A DNA stretch of 64,000 nt from VRUE01 sp963844395 (GCA_963844395.1 CAWJNX010000001.1:186001-250000); one strand, 5' to 3'. Counted from the first letter of the stretch, positions 1 to 9,736 are shown. Numbers and translations are program-made. The notes: generated by a model not told the origin, from the letters alone.

Positions 1-488
1 CCGCCCTCCCCGGCCGCCGCATTCCACTGGCGCGCCGAGCCGTCGAGTTGAGCGAGCTCGTCGCCCCGCTCGAGCTGGAAGACCGGGCGCAGCTCATCGC
101 CCAGATCGACGCCCCACTGGTACCAGCAGAGCTCCCAGGCGACGGTGACCCGCATCTCGCTGGGCGAGCCGGCGGCTGCCCCTATCGAGACGGAAGGGAT
201 GCCGAGGGTGCGCATCAGGCCGCCGACTGTGCGCGCCGCCTCGCTGGCGTTGAAGCGGGCGACGGCTCGCTCCAGCCGCCCCGCCGAGGTCTCGACGGGC
301 TCCGGCTCGACCATCCGCCCGACGTTCGCCCCCGGGGCCGCCGGGTCGACCCAGCCGAGCCGCTCGGCTCGCTCGCGGCAGAGCTCGCAAACGAGCCGCG
401 TGCCGTCCTTTGGGCTCATGTAGGTCCGGGTGCGCTCTCCGGCCAGGATCGTGCGACCACAGACCGCGCAGGTCTCGTCGGCGCTCAC
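1..488 (-). CDS. hypothetical zinc-ribbon protein, 3' end cut by window edge
   Basis: A GTG start at 488 opens a frame of 162 codons that runs off the left edge, so the C-terminus is missing. The first 40 residues hold two CxxC knuckles (C7/C10 and C34/C37), which suggests one bound zinc. A Pro/Glu-rich linker follows, then a mixed segment rich in Trp (WELCWYQWGVDLGD) that ends in a polar stretch. I do not recognise the family. The start lies 28 bases downstream of the stop of the EF-G-like gene, so it is probably the last gene of that transcription unit. Function is unknown; the zinc-ribbon call rests only on cysteine spacing. Confidence 0.6.
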   Translation of the reverse strand, partial: MSADETCAVCGRTILAGERTRTYMSPKDGTRLVCELCRERAERLGWVDPAAPGANVGRMVEPEPVETSAGRLERAVARFNASEAARTVGGLMRTLGIPSVSIGAAAGSPSEMRVTVAWELCWYQWGVDLGDELRPVFQLERGDELAQLDGSARQWNAAAGEG

Positions 489-516
489 GCCTCCAAACTA
501 GCAGCGGCCCGCCGGC

Positions 517-2604
517 CTAGGCCGCGGTTCCGGCGCTCGGACGCAGTGCTGCAACCAGCCTCTTGGCCAGATGTGCCGGCACCGGCTCGTAACGCTCGAA
601 CTCCATCGTGAAATCGGCGCGCCCGCCGCTGATCGAGCGTAGGTCGGGGGCGTAGTCGAGAACCTCGGCCATCGGCACCTTGGCCTTGACCTCGGTCGCC
701 GCCCCCTTCGGCTCCATCCCGAGCGGATGCCCGCGCCGCGAGTTGAAATCGCCGATCACGTCGCCGACGACCTCGGCAGGGCAGCTGACGGTGAGACGAA
801 CGATCGGCTCCAGTAGGACGGGGTCAGCTTCCTCCATCGCCTCCCTAAACGCCATCGAGCCGGCCACCTTGAAGGCCATCTCGGAGGAGTTGACGTCGTG
901 GTGCTTGCCGTCAACGAGCCGCACCCGCACGTCCTTGACCGGGTAGCCGGCGACCGTGCCGTGCAGCATCGCCTCCACCACCCCCTTCTCGACCGCGGGG
1001 ATGAAGCTGCCGGGGATTGCCGCGCCCTTGATCTGATTGACGAACTCAAGCCCGGCGCCGTCCTCGGCGGGCTCAATCTCGATCCGGCAGTCGGCGAACT
1101 GGCCGCGCCCGCCCGACTGCTTCTTGTAGCGGGCGTGGGCGCCTGCCGGCCTGCGGATCGTCTCCTGGTAGGGCACGCGCGGCGGATGCAGCTCGATCTC
1201 GGCGCCGAAGCGGCGCTTCATCCGCTCGACGATCACCTCGACGTGGACCTGGCTGAGCCCGGCCAGGATCTGCTCGCCGGTCTGCCCGTCTCGGTGGACG
1301 TCCAGGGTCGGGTCCTCCTCGCTCAGCCGCCGCACCGCGGTCGCCGCCTTCTCCTCGTCGCCCTTCGATCTCGGCTCGTAGGCGAACGCCATCACCGGGG
1401 CGGGCAGGTCGAGCGGCGGGAAAGCGATCTCCTCCTGCGCTTCGCAGAGAAGGTCGCCCGCCTGGGTCTGCTTCAGCTTGGCGACGGCGCCGATGTCGCC
1501 TGCGCCCAGCTCTGCCACCGGCGCCAGCTCCTTGCCGAGCGGCCGACCGAGCTGGCCGATCCGCTCCTTCTCGCGCCGGGTTGCGTTGACGACGTGGGAA
1601 TCGGAGCGCAGCGTGCCGCGGTAGATACGAAAGAGGTTGATTCGGCCGGCGTAGGGGTCGGCGAGCGCCTTGAAGACATAAGCGACGAGCGGGCCGTCCT
1701 CGTCGGGCTCAACCTCGATCGGCTCGCCGCCGGCGCCGAGCGCGGTCACCGTGCCGCGCATCGCCGGCGAGGGCAGGTCCTCGACCAGCGCCTCGAGCAG
1801 CCGATCGGCGCCGAGGTTTCGCGTCGCCACACCGCAGGTGACCGGGAAGATCCCGCCCGCCGTCACCCCCTGCTTCAGCACCGCGACGATCTCGGCGTGG
1901 TCGATCGGATCACCGTCGAGGTAGCGCTCCATCAGCTCGTCGGAGTTCTCCGCCACCTCGTCCATCAGCTTCTCGCGGTACTCCTCGGCCCGCTCGCGCA
2001 ACTCGGCCGGGATCTCGATCTTCTCGGCGCTGCCACGCTCGGCACCCTCGTAGACGAAGGCCTCCATGTCGATCAGGTTGACCACGCCGCGGACCTCGCC
2101 CTCGGCGCCGATCGGGATCTCCGTGGCGACGACGTGCGGCCCGAAGGCGGCCTTCAACGAGTCGAGCACGGCAAAGAAGTCGGCGCGCTCGCGGTCGAGC
2201 ATGTTGACGAAGACGAGGCGGGCGAGGCCCTCCTGGTCGGCGCGTTGCCAGAGCCGCTCAGTCTGCACCTCCACCCCGCTGACGCCGTTGACGACGACCA
2301 CCGCCGCGTCGGCGACCCGCAGGGCGGCGATCGCGTCGGCGACGAAGCTCGGCTCGCCCGGGGTGTCGATCAGGTTGATCTCCCGGCCGTCGTGCTCGAA
2401 GGCAGCGACCGCGGCGCCGATCGACATCTCGCGCTCCTGCTCGTCGGGCTCGTGGTCGGAGAGGGTCGTGCCGGAGGCGACCGAGCCCAGGCGTCTCACC
2501 GCCCCCGCCTCGTAGAGCATCGCCTCGTGCAGGCTCGTCTTGCCGCAGCCCCGGTGCCCGATCAGGGCGACATTGCGAATCCGGTCTGCGGCCTTGTGCG
2601 GCAC
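517..2604 (-). CDS. elongation factor G-like GTPase (EF-G2 type)
   Basis: A 695-residue translational GTPase of the EF-G superfamily. Seen directly: P-loop GHRGCGKT (residues 16-23), switch II DTPG (80-83) and a NMLD base-recognition motif near 134 in place of the usual NKxD. Domains II to V follow, including the HDVNSSEMAF region typical of EF-G domain IV, so the length fits a complete EF-G. The P-loop departs from the strict EF-G form, and the gene sits beside a sigma factor, not in the str operon with rpsL, rpsG and tuf. It is therefore more likely the auxiliary paralogue annotated as EF-G2 or FusA2 in actinobacteria than the essential translocase. Its exact role (ribosome rescue or accessory translocation) cannot be read from sequence. 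Confidence 0.85.
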   Translation of the reverse strand: MPHKAADRIRNVALIGHRGCGKTSLHEAMLYEAGAVRRLGSVASGTTLSDHEPDEQEREMSIGAAVAAFEHDGREINLIDTPGEPSFVADAIAALRVADAAVVVVNGVSGVEVQTERLWQRADQEGLARLVFVNMLDRERADFFAVLDSLKAAFGPHVVATEIPIGAEGEVRGVVNLIDMEAFVYEGAERGSAEKIEIPAELRERAEEYREKLMDEVAENSDELMERYLDGDPIDHAEIVAVLKQGVTAGGIFPVTCGVATRNLGADRLLEALVEDLPSPAMRGTVTALGAGGEPIEVEPDEDGPLVAYVFKALADPYAGRINLFRIYRGTLRSDSHVVNATRREKERIGQLGRPLGKELAPVAELGAGDIGAVAKLKQTQAGDLLCEAQEEIAFPPLDLPAPVMAFAYEPRSKGDEEKAATAVRRLSEEDPTLDVHRDGQTGEQILAGLSQVHVEVIVERMKRRFGAEIELHPPRVPYQETIRRPAGAHARYKKQSGGRGQFADCRIEIEPAEDGAGLEFVNQIKGAAIPGSFIPAVEKGVVEAMLHGTVAGYPVKDVRVRLVDGKHHDVNSSEMAFKVAGSMAFREAMEEADPVLLEPIVRLTVSCPAEVVGDVIGDFNSRRGHPLGMEPKGAATEVKAKVPMAEVLDYAPDLRSISGGRADFTMEFERYEPVPAHLAKRLVAALRPSAGTAA

Positions 2605-2625
2605 GCAACCGAGGTTAGACCGCGC

Positions 2626-3399
2626 TCACTCCTCCTGCAATGCGGACTTCAAGCGCATCACGGCCTTGGTGTGCAGCTGCGAGACGCGCGACTCGGTGAC
2701 CCCGAGGACCTCGCCGATCTCGCGCAGGGTGAGGTTCTCGTAGTAGTAGAGGGCGATGACCAGCTGCTCGCGCTCCGGCAGCGAGGAGATCCCGTCGGTA
2801 AGACGGTCTTTGACCTCGCTGCTGGCAAGCGATTCCTGCGGGTCGTCGGCGCGCGGGTCGGAGATCGTGTCGAGCAGCGAGACGCTGTCGCCGGAGGAAT
2901 CGGAGATAGTCCAGAGCTCGTCGAGCGCGTAGACCGAGGAGTTGGCGATCTCCAGCAGCGAGGTCCGCAGTTCTTCCTCGCCGATCCCGAGTTTCGCGGC
3001 GAGCTCCTCCTCGGTTGGAGCGCGCTGCAGTTCGTGCTCCAGTTTCGCTTGCGCGGCCTCGATTTCGCGAGCGCGGGCGCGAACCGAGCGCGGCACCCAG
3101 TCCAGCGAGCGCAGCTCGTCGATGATCGCGCCGCGGATCCGCGTCATCGCGAAGGTCTCGAACTTGATCCCGCGCTCGGGCTCGAAGCGCTCGATCGACC
3201 CGATCAGGCCCATCAGGCCGTAGGAGATCAGGTCGGCGTCCTCGACGTGGGACGGAAGCCCTGCCCCGAGACGGCCGGCAACGAACTTAACCAGCGGCGA
3301 GTACGCCACCACGAGGCGCTCCCTTGCCGAGGCGTCGCCTTCACCCTTGTAGCGGCGCCACAAGTCGCGCAGCTCCACCTCTTTCACGCCGGTTTCCAT
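2626..3399 (-). CDS. RNA polymerase sigma factor, FliA/WhiG family
   Basis: A 257-residue group 3 sigma factor. Region 2 is near residues 25-95 (LVKFVAGRL, DLISYGLMGLIGSIERF, FETFAMTRIRGAIIDELR). Region 3 follows from WVPRSVRARAREIE. Region 4 is C-terminal, with the helix-turn-helix LTLREIGEVLGVTESRVSQLHTKA. This order and the DWVPRSVR signature are typical of FliA/WhiG/SigD proteins. No flagellar gene is in the window, so a sporulation or stress role like WhiG, or an unknown regulon, is as likely as motility. It lies between xerD-like and EF-G-like genes on the same strand with gaps of 44 and 21 bases, so it is probably co-transcribed. No anti-sigma factor gene is adjacent. Confidence 0.88.
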   Translation of the reverse strand: METGVKEVELRDLWRRYKGEGDASARERLVVAYSPLVKFVAGRLGAGLPSHVEDADLISYGLMGLIGSIERFEPERGIKFETFAMTRIRGAIIDELRSLDWVPRSVRARAREIEAAQAKLEHELQRAPTEEELAAKLGIGEEELRTSLLEIANSSVYALDELWTISDSSGDSVSLLDTISDPRADDPQESLASSEVKDRLTDGISSLPEREQLVIALYYYENLTLREIGEVLGVTESRVSQLHTKAVMRLKSALQEE

Positions 3400-3443
3400 G
3401 GAATTCGGCTCGATTCTACGGTCGCAGGGCGGTCGTTAGCTCG

Positions 3444-4331
3444 TCAAGCGCGCGGGTGGGTCGCAGCGTACGCGTCCCGGAGGCGAGCGGCATCGACCCG
3501 AGTGTAGACCTGCGTGGTCGATATCGAGGCGTGACCGAGCAGCTCCTGGATCGTGCGCAGGTCGGCTCCCCCTTCGAGCAGGTGGGTCGCGAAGCTGTGG
3601 CGCAGCGAGTGCGGCGAGACGCCGGCGCCGACAGCGGCCTCACGTATCCAGAGGGCGAGGCGGCGGGTCACATCGGAGTTGGAGAGGCGGCGACCATTCT
3701 TGGAGAGGAACAGGGCGGGCTCACGCCGATCGTCGGCGAGGGCCGGGCGGCCGCGCTCGGCGTAGCGCCGCAGCGCTTGCTGCGCCAGCTCGCCGACCGG
3801 CAGCAGCCGCTCCTTCGAGCCCTTGCCGAGGACGCGGAGCTGCTCGGTCTCGAAGTCGAACGAGCCGCTGTCGAGGTTGACGATCTCCTCGCAGCGCAGG
3901 CCGCACGAGTAGGCCAGCTCCAGCATCGCCCGGTCGCGCAGCTCCAGCGGCGTGTGGGCGGGGATCCCCTCCAGCAGCGCCCGCATCTGCTCGGCGCTGA
4001 GCACGCGCGGCAGGTTGTCCTCGCGCTTGGGGCTGGAAACGAGGTCGGCGGGGTTCTGCCCGAGCCGCTCGCTGCGCACCAGGAAGTCAAAGAGGCCGCG
4101 GATCGCGGCAAGCTTGCGAGCAACGCTGGCCGGCGCCGCCCCGGCGGACGAGAGCCCGGCCGCGTAACGGCGCACGTCGCGATGCCGAACCTCGCCGGGC
4201 TCGGCACCCCGTCCCTTTGCCCACTCGACGAACTGGCCGAGGTCGATGCCGTAGGCGCGTCTGGTGCGCTCGGCGATGCTGCGCGCCCGCAGGTCGCGAT
4301 CGAATCCGGCCAGCGCCTCGTCCCAGGTCAT
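3444..4331 (-). CDS. xerD: tyrosine recombinase, XerC/XerD type
   Basis: A 295-residue site-specific recombinase of normal Xer length. The N-terminal SAM-like core-binding domain covers residues 1-85. The catalytic domain shows the full tyrosine-recombinase set: R146 (CGLRCEE), K170 (GKGSKER), H241 and R244 (HSLRHSFATH), H267 (LGHASIS) and the nucleophile Y276 (TQVYTRVD). It should resolve chromosome dimers at dif with FtsK. Position among housekeeping genes (next to a sigma factor, no integrase cargo or att-like repeats) favours the chromosomal Xer protein over a phage integrase. XerC versus XerD cannot be decided with certainty from this single gene. Confidence 0.88.
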   Translation of the reverse strand: MTWDEALAGFDRDLRARSIAERTRRAYGIDLGQFVEWAKGRGAEPGEVRHRDVRRYAAGLSSAGAAPASVARKLAAIRGLFDFLVRSERLGQNPADLVSSPKREDNLPRVLSAEQMRALLEGIPAHTPLELRDRAMLELAYSCGLRCEEIVNLDSGSFDFETEQLRVLGKGSKERLLPVGELAQQALRRYAERGRPALADDRREPALFLSKNGRRLSNSDVTRRLALWIREAAVGAGVSPHSLRHSFATHLLEGGADLRTIQELLGHASISTTQVYTRVDAARLRDAYAATHPRA

Positions 4332-4371
4332 GGGCCAAAGTTCGCCGCGCGTCAGCGGTCGCCTGCGCGGA

Positions 4372-5409
4372 CTAACCGATGTAGATCGGCGTCCCTACTT
4401 CGACTTCGTCATATAGCTCTTCCACGTCCGGGATCGACATCCGCACGCAGCCGTGCGAGGCGGCGGTCCCCAGCGAGGAGGTTTCTTCGGTGCCGTGGAT
4501 GCCGGCGCCTTCGTAGATCCCCATCCAGCGTGCCTTCAGCGGGTTCGAGGGACCAGGCGGGATCGACTGGCCGGCGAGGCTTCCCGCCCAGTCCGATTCC
4601 GGCACGTGCCAGGTCGGTTCCACTTCCTTGTCCTGCAGGTGGTAGAGGCCTTCCGGCGTTTCGAGGCCTTCTTGTCCGACCGCGACGGTGTAGGTCTTGG
4701 CCTGCTTCAAGTTCTTCCAGAGCGTCAGCGTGTAGCTGGCGCGATCGAGGGTCAGGTAGGTCGGGTACTCCGCAGCGACCTCCTGCGCGGTGACCTCCGG
4801 CATCACCGGGTGGGTGCGGGCGGCGATCGTGTGGTCGGCGTTCGCGTTCAGCACCGCGGCGTTGAGCTGGTCGGTCAGCAGGTTGTCGCGCAGCTTGCGT
4901 CCGTTCTCCTGCGGGACGACCGTGAGCGAGCTGCCGCTCGCTTCGACGGTCGCGTCCTGGGGTTCGCGGTCGATCTCTGCGGCGACGTGGCGCACGAAGC
5001 GGTTGACGGCGCGACGCGAGTAGGTGACGTCGGCCGGGACCGACTCATCGACATCGCCGCCGGTGACGTAGCGGACCACCCGCGAGGGTAGGCCGCCGTC
5101 GCGGCTGACATCGAGCGCCTCTTCGACCGCGGCGTCGATGTCGGCGTGTACCTTCAGCCGCTTGCCGGGCAGCCGCCAGCTCTCGCCGTCGTAGCCGACC
5201 CGGAGCGAGTGGCGCAGCGGCGCCAGCAGCTGCCTGCGCACCGCGCGCTCGGCCTGCTCAGCGTCCATGCCACCGACCTCGACCCCGCCGACGGTGACGC
5301 CCTCGGCGATCGTGTCGCTCTGGGTGCTGTCGTAGGCGTACGCACCGACCGCCCCGAGTAGGAGTAGCGCCAAGGCGGTGGCGATCGCGATTTTCGTCTT
5401 TCTCCCCAT
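4372..5409 (-). CDS. L,D-transpeptidase (YkuD) with peptidoglycan-binding domain
   Basis: An exported wall-crosslinking enzyme that forms 3-3 peptidoglycan bridges. The N-terminus is a short basic stretch plus a hydrophobic segment (residues 7-27), a signal anchor. The middle resembles the putative peptidoglycan-binding domain type 4 found before YkuD domains. The C-terminal third has the YkuD signature GIHGTEE followed by SHGCVRM, with the catalytic cysteine near residue 322. A TTG at 5412 immediately precedes ATG at 5409; the ATG is the likelier start. The gene is divergent from the cyclo-ligase gene across about 160 bases and is the first gene of the leftmost minus-strand cluster. Confidence 0.88.
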   Translation of the reverse strand: MGRKTKIAIATALALLLLGAVGAYAYDSTQSDTIAEGVTVGGVEVGGMDAEQAERAVRRQLLAPLRHSLRVGYDGESWRLPGKRLKVHADIDAAVEEALDVSRDGGLPSRVVRYVTGGDVDESVPADVTYSRRAVNRFVRHVAAEIDREPQDATVEASGSSLTVVPQENGRKLRDNLLTDQLNAAVLNANADHTIAARTHPVMPEVTAQEVAAEYPTYLTLDRASYTLTLWKNLKQAKTYTVAVGQEGLETPEGLYHLQDKEVEPTWHVPESDWAGSLAGQSIPPGPSNPLKARWMGIYEGAGIHGTEETSSLGTAASHGCVRMSIPDVEELYDEVEVGTPIYIG

Positions 5410-5570
5410 CAAGTCCCTATTGCCCGAAAGAACCTTCAGGCATTCCTCGGATGGAATTCCGGAAAAGTTTAGGCACCCCGATCATTCGCTCGACGCGGCC
5501 CGCTCCCTGCAAAGGGGCCTGCGCTTCCCCAGCCTCGGTTTGCGGGGTTCGCGGCGGATATCTTTCTGGG
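5410..5570. promoter_or_regulatory. divergent intergenic region between L,D-transpeptidase and cyclo-ligase genes
   Basis: About 160 bases separate two outward-facing start codons, so promoters for both genes should lie here. On the plus strand TATCTT (5559-5564) ends 6 bases before the GTG at 5571, the spacing expected of a -10 box for a leaderless mRNA. No clear -35 match was found. On the minus strand an A/T-containing stretch precedes the transpeptidase start, but I cannot place a -10 box with confidence. No long palindrome was seen. Confidence 0.4.
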
Positions 5571-6284
5571 GTGCGCGCCAAGGACGAGGTCCGCAGGGAG
5601 ATCTGGAAGGCGATGGACCGCGAGGGCGTATCACGCTTCCCCGGCGCCGAGGGTCGAATCCCCAACTTCGCCGGGGCGAGGCTGGCCGCGGAGAAGCTTT
5701 CCGGCCACCGCTCCTGGAAGCGAGCGCGGGCGATCAAGGCCAATCCCGACTCGCCGCAGACGCACGCCCGGCGCCTGGCGCTGGAAGAAGGCAAGACGGT
5801 GATCATGGCGGTTCCCCGGCTGCGCGATCCGCATCCCTTTCGCGTGCTCGAGCCGAAGCGGCTCTCAAAGGCGGCGAAGAAAGAGGCGGCGACGATCAAG
5901 GGGGCGCTCAAGCACGGTCGGGTCGTGGCGCTCGACGATCTGCCGGAAATCGACTTCGTGCTGTGCGGGTCGGTCGCGGTGAACCTGAGCGGGGCGCGGA
6001 TCGGCAAGGGCGGCGGCTACTCGGACCTCGAGTACGGGGTCCTGATCGACGCCGGCAAGATCGATGACCACACCACGGTCGCCACCACGGTGCACCCGAT
6101 CCAGATCGTGCGCCGCCACCTGATGGTCACCTCGCACGACCTGCCGGTCGACGTGATCGCGACGCCGCGCGCCGTGATCGAGGTCGACCGCCAGTTCGAG
6201 CGTCCGCGGGGAATCCTCTGGGACCACCTGCAGCCACCGCAGATCCGCGAGATCCCGATTCTGGAAAGGATGGGGTATGCCTGA
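5571..6284 (+). CDS. 5-formyltetrahydrofolate cyclo-ligase family protein
   Basis: A 237-residue protein of the 5-formyl-THF cyclo-ligase (MTHFS) family, which uses ATP to return 5-formyl-THF to the 5,10-methenyl form in the one-carbon pool. Seen: a basic N-terminal helix, the conserved nucleotide-binding loop GARIGKGGGYSDLEYG, and a C-terminal TPRAVIEVDRQFERPRGI. The frame is open upstream to an ATG at 5451, but that adds 40 unconserved residues. The GTG at 5571 starts right at the conserved helix and has a -10-like TATCTT 6 bases ahead, so I chose it as a leaderless start. The long C-terminus resembles the archaeal and MTHFSD-like branch more than short bacterial YgfA, so the exact substrate is less certain. 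The 3' end overlaps the hydrolase start by 8 bases. Confidence 0.75.
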   Translation: MRAKDEVRREIWKAMDREGVSRFPGAEGRIPNFAGARLAAEKLSGHRSWKRARAIKANPDSPQTHARRLALEEGKTVIMAVPRLRDPHPFRVLEPKRLSKAAKKEAATIKGALKHGRVVALDDLPEIDFVLCGSVAVNLSGARIGKGGGYSDLEYGVLIDAGKIDDHTTVATTVHPIQIVRRHLMVTSHDLPVDVIATPRAVIEVDRQFERPRGILWDHLQPPQIREIPILERMGYA

Positions 6285-7206
6285 TCTGACCGCGACCGAG
6301 CCGACCGTCTTCCCCGCGACCGACTACGGCAACCAGGATCCCGAGTGGCTGAGGATCGATTGGCGCCAGCACTTACACCGGGTCGATCTGCCCGGCGCCG
6401 AGGTCAACTACGCCGAAATCGGCGAGGGCGAGCCGATTCTCTTCGTCCACGGGCTCGCCGGCTGCTGGCGCAACTGGCTCGAGAACCTCCCCCACTTCAG
6501 CCGCAGCCACCGGGCGATCGCCCTCGACTTGCCCGGCTTCGGCGACAGCCCAATGCCGTCCTGGGAGATCGGCATGGCCGCCTACGGCCGGCTGATCCAC
6601 GACTTCTGCGAGAAGCTCGGGATCGACCGGGTCGCGGCGATCGTAGGCAACTCGATGGGCGGCTTCGTCTCCACCGAGGCGGTGATCGAAGAGCCCTCGC
6701 GCTTCGACCGGCTCGTCCTCGTCTCCGCCGCCGGGATCAGCTTCGCCGAGGCCGAAGGGCGGCGGGCCGAGGCTGCCGTCCGTACCTTCGAGGCGACCGT
6801 TCCCTTCTTCGCCGGCGCGCGCGAACACTGGGTGAGGCGGCCCCGCGCCCGCAAGCTCGCCTTCGGCAGGGTCTTCCGCTATCCAAACCGGGTGCGGCCC
6901 GAGCTGCTCGCCGAGCAGATCCACCCGAGCGTGCGGGCGCCGGGCTTTGGCGACTCGACTCGCGCGATCGGCGGCTACGACACCCGCCACCGGCTGCCCG
7001 AGATCGAGATCCCGACGATGGTCGTCTGGGGGATGAACGACCAGATCGTGCCCGCCGAGGCGGCGATCGGCTACCACCGCTACATCGAGGACTCGCGGCT
7101 GGAGATCTTCGAGCGCACCGGGCACGTGCCGCAGATGGAGCGGCCCGAACGCTTCAACGCCTTGGTCGAAGAATTCCTTAGCGAGCAGCCGCTGCTCTCC
7201 GGCTAG
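6277..7206 (+). CDS. alpha/beta-fold hydrolase
   Basis: A 309-residue alpha/beta hydrolase. The oxyanion-hole loop HGLAG lies near residue 59, the nucleophile elbow GNSMGG has its serine at 126, an acidic residue follows VVWGMND late in the fold, and the catalytic histidine is in RTGHVPQMERPERF. A cap region near 145-225 carries many Arg residues. The substrate is unknown; relatives include epoxide hydrolases, haloperoxidases and meta-cleavage product hydrolases. It overlaps the preceding cyclo-ligase gene by 8 bases, so the two are translationally coupled, though no metabolic link is evident. Its stop overlaps the stop of ilvD by four bases on the opposite strand, leaving no room for a dedicated terminator. 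Confidence 0.82.
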   Translation: MPDLTATEPTVFPATDYGNQDPEWLRIDWRQHLHRVDLPGAEVNYAEIGEGEPILFVHGLAGCWRNWLENLPHFSRSHRAIALDLPGFGDSPMPSWEIGMAAYGRLIHDFCEKLGIDRVAAIVGNSMGGFVSTEAVIEEPSRFDRLVLVSAAGISFAEAEGRRAEAAVRTFEATVPFFAGAREHWVRRPRARKLAFGRVFRYPNRVRPELLAEQIHPSVRAPGFGDSTRAIGGYDTRHRLPEIEIPTMVVWGMNDQIVPAEAAIGYHRYIEDSRLEIFERTGHVPQMERPERFNALVEEFLSEQPLLSG

Positions 7207-8897
7207 CCGGTGACCGCGCCGACCGAGGCGGAGCTTACGGTCGCCGCGTACTTCGCCATCACGCCGGTCTTGTAGGCGGGCTCGGGGGCTACGTACTCGC
7301 TGACCCGCTTGGCGATCTCCTCGTCGGAGAGGGCGACATCGAGACGGCGGGCCTCGACGTCGAAGCTGATCTCGTCACCCTCGCGGATCGCGGCGATCGG
7401 CCCTCCCTTGACCGCCTCCGGGGCGACGTGCCCCGCCATCAGGCCGCGGGTGGCGCCGGAGAAGCGGCCGTCGGTGAGCAGGGCGACCTCCTCGCCGAGA
7501 CCCTCGCCGACGATCGCCGCCGTGACCTGCAGCATCTCCCGCATCCCTGGCCCACCGGCGGGGCCCTCGTTGCGGATCACGACGATGTCGCCGGGTCCGA
7601 TCCGCTGCTCCTTGACCGCCCGGAAGCACTCCTCCTCTGACTCGAAGACGCGGGCTGGGCCAACCTGCTTGGTGCGCTCGGTGCCGGCTAACTTGACGAC
7701 CGCCCCCTCAGGGGCGAGGTTGCCGTGCAGGATCGCCAGGCCGCCTTCGGCCTTGAGCGGGTCGGCAAGCGAACGGACGACTTCCTGGCCGTCCGCTTCG
7801 TCCGCCAGCGCCGCCTCTTCGCCAATCGTGCGGCCGCTGACCGTGATCGCGTCGCTGTGCAGGATCCCGGCTTGGGCGAGCCGCTGCAGGACCAGCGGCA
7901 CGCCGCCGGCCCGGTAGAGATCGGTGGCGACGAAGCGGCCGCCTGGCTTGAGGTCGGCGAGCAGCGGAGTCTGGCGGGAGATCCGCTCGAAGTCCTCGAT
8001 GTCCAGCTCGACCCCCGCCTCGCGCGCGACCGCGAGCAAATGCAAGACCACGTTGGTGGAGCCGCCCGAGGCGCAGGCGCAGGCGATCGCGTTCTCCAGC
8101 GAGTCGCGGGTGATCACGCGGCTCGGGCGCAGGTCTTCAGCCAGGACCTTCATCGCCAGCTCGCCGATCTGCTCGGCGACGGTTCCCTTCTCGCCGTCTT
8201 CGGCCGGCACCATCGCCGAGCCGCCGGGGCTGATCCCGAGCGCCTCGAAGGCGCAGGCCATCGTGTTGGCGGTGAACTGGCCACCGCAGGCGCCGGCGCC
8301 GGGACTGGCCACCCCCTCGAGCTCGTGCAGTTCCTCGTCGCTCATCTCCCCAGCAGCGTGGGTCCCGATCGCCTCGAAGACGTCGAGGATCGTGACGTCG
8401 CGATCGTGCCAGCGCCCGGGCGCGATCGAGCCGCCGTAGAGCATCAGCGAGGGCACGTCGAGGCGTGCGAGCGCCATCACGCAGCCGGGGATCGTCTTGT
8501 CGCAGGCCGAGAGGGCGACGATCGCGTCGAATTGGTAGCCGCGGGCGGTTAGCTCGATCGAGTCGGCGATCACCTCGCGGCTGACGAGCGAGGTTTTCAT
8601 CCCCTCGGTGCCCATCGTGATGCCGTCGGAGATCGCGATCGTGTTGAACTCCATCGGCGTGCCGCCGGCAGCGCGCACGCCTTCTTTGATGTGCTCGGCG
8701 AGCCCGCGCAGGTGGTAGTTGCAGGGCATCGCCTCGATCCAGGTATTGGCGATCCCGATCGTCGGCCGGCTCAGCGCGTCGTCGTCGAAGCCGATCCCCT
8801 TCATGTAGGCGCGGGCAGCGGCCCGCTCGGGGCCATCGAAGACCGCGCTGGAGCGGGGACGGGGAAGGCCGGTCGCGGTGCTGCCGTTCGTGCTCAT
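7203..8897 (-). CDS. ilvD: dihydroxy-acid dehydratase
   Basis: A 564-residue IlvD/Edd-family enzyme that dehydrates 2,3-dihydroxy-isovalerate and -methylvalerate in valine, leucine and isoleucine synthesis. Family signatures are visible: CDKTIPGCVMA near the middle of the first half, GACGGQFTANTMAC, and the C-terminal TDGRFSGATRGLMAGH with APEA. The conserved cysteines fit an iron-sulfur cluster. The length and the C-terminal LSDEEIAKR block match IlvD instead of phosphogluconate dehydratase. The ATG at 8897 starts a typical N-terminus; thiD ends 10 bases upstream on the same strand, so ilvD is probably the last gene of the comM-dprA-thiD-ilvD run. No other ilv gene is in the window. Confidence 0.95.
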   Translation of the reverse strand: MSTNGSTATGLPRPRSSAVFDGPERAAARAYMKGIGFDDDALSRPTIGIANTWIEAMPCNYHLRGLAEHIKEGVRAAGGTPMEFNTIAISDGITMGTEGMKTSLVSREVIADSIELTARGYQFDAIVALSACDKTIPGCVMALARLDVPSLMLYGGSIAPGRWHDRDVTILDVFEAIGTHAAGEMSDEELHELEGVASPGAGACGGQFTANTMACAFEALGISPGGSAMVPAEDGEKGTVAEQIGELAMKVLAEDLRPSRVITRDSLENAIACACASGGSTNVVLHLLAVAREAGVELDIEDFERISRQTPLLADLKPGGRFVATDLYRAGGVPLVLQRLAQAGILHSDAITVSGRTIGEEAALADEADGQEVVRSLADPLKAEGGLAILHGNLAPEGAVVKLAGTERTKQVGPARVFESEEECFRAVKEQRIGPGDIVVIRNEGPAGGPGMREMLQVTAAIVGEGLGEEVALLTDGRFSGATRGLMAGHVAPEAVKGGPIAAIREGDEISFDVEARRLDVALSDEEIAKRVSEYVAPEPAYKTGVMAKYAATVSSASVGAVTG

Positions 8898-8906
8898 GCT
8901 TGGAAT

Positions 8907-9726
<820 letters not shown>

Positions 9727-9736
9727 GGCTGGCAGC

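Noticed and set aside
898..3507. Very long plus-strand open frame opposite the EF-G and sigma genes
   Set aside because: It is a shadow of high-GC coding sequence on the other strand; its product has no conserved motif and is rich in Arg/Asp repeats, while the minus strand gives two canonical proteins.
3444..4331. Phage integrase and attachment site
   Set aside because: No phage genes, no flanking tRNA and no direct repeats; length and motifs fit chromosomal Xer.
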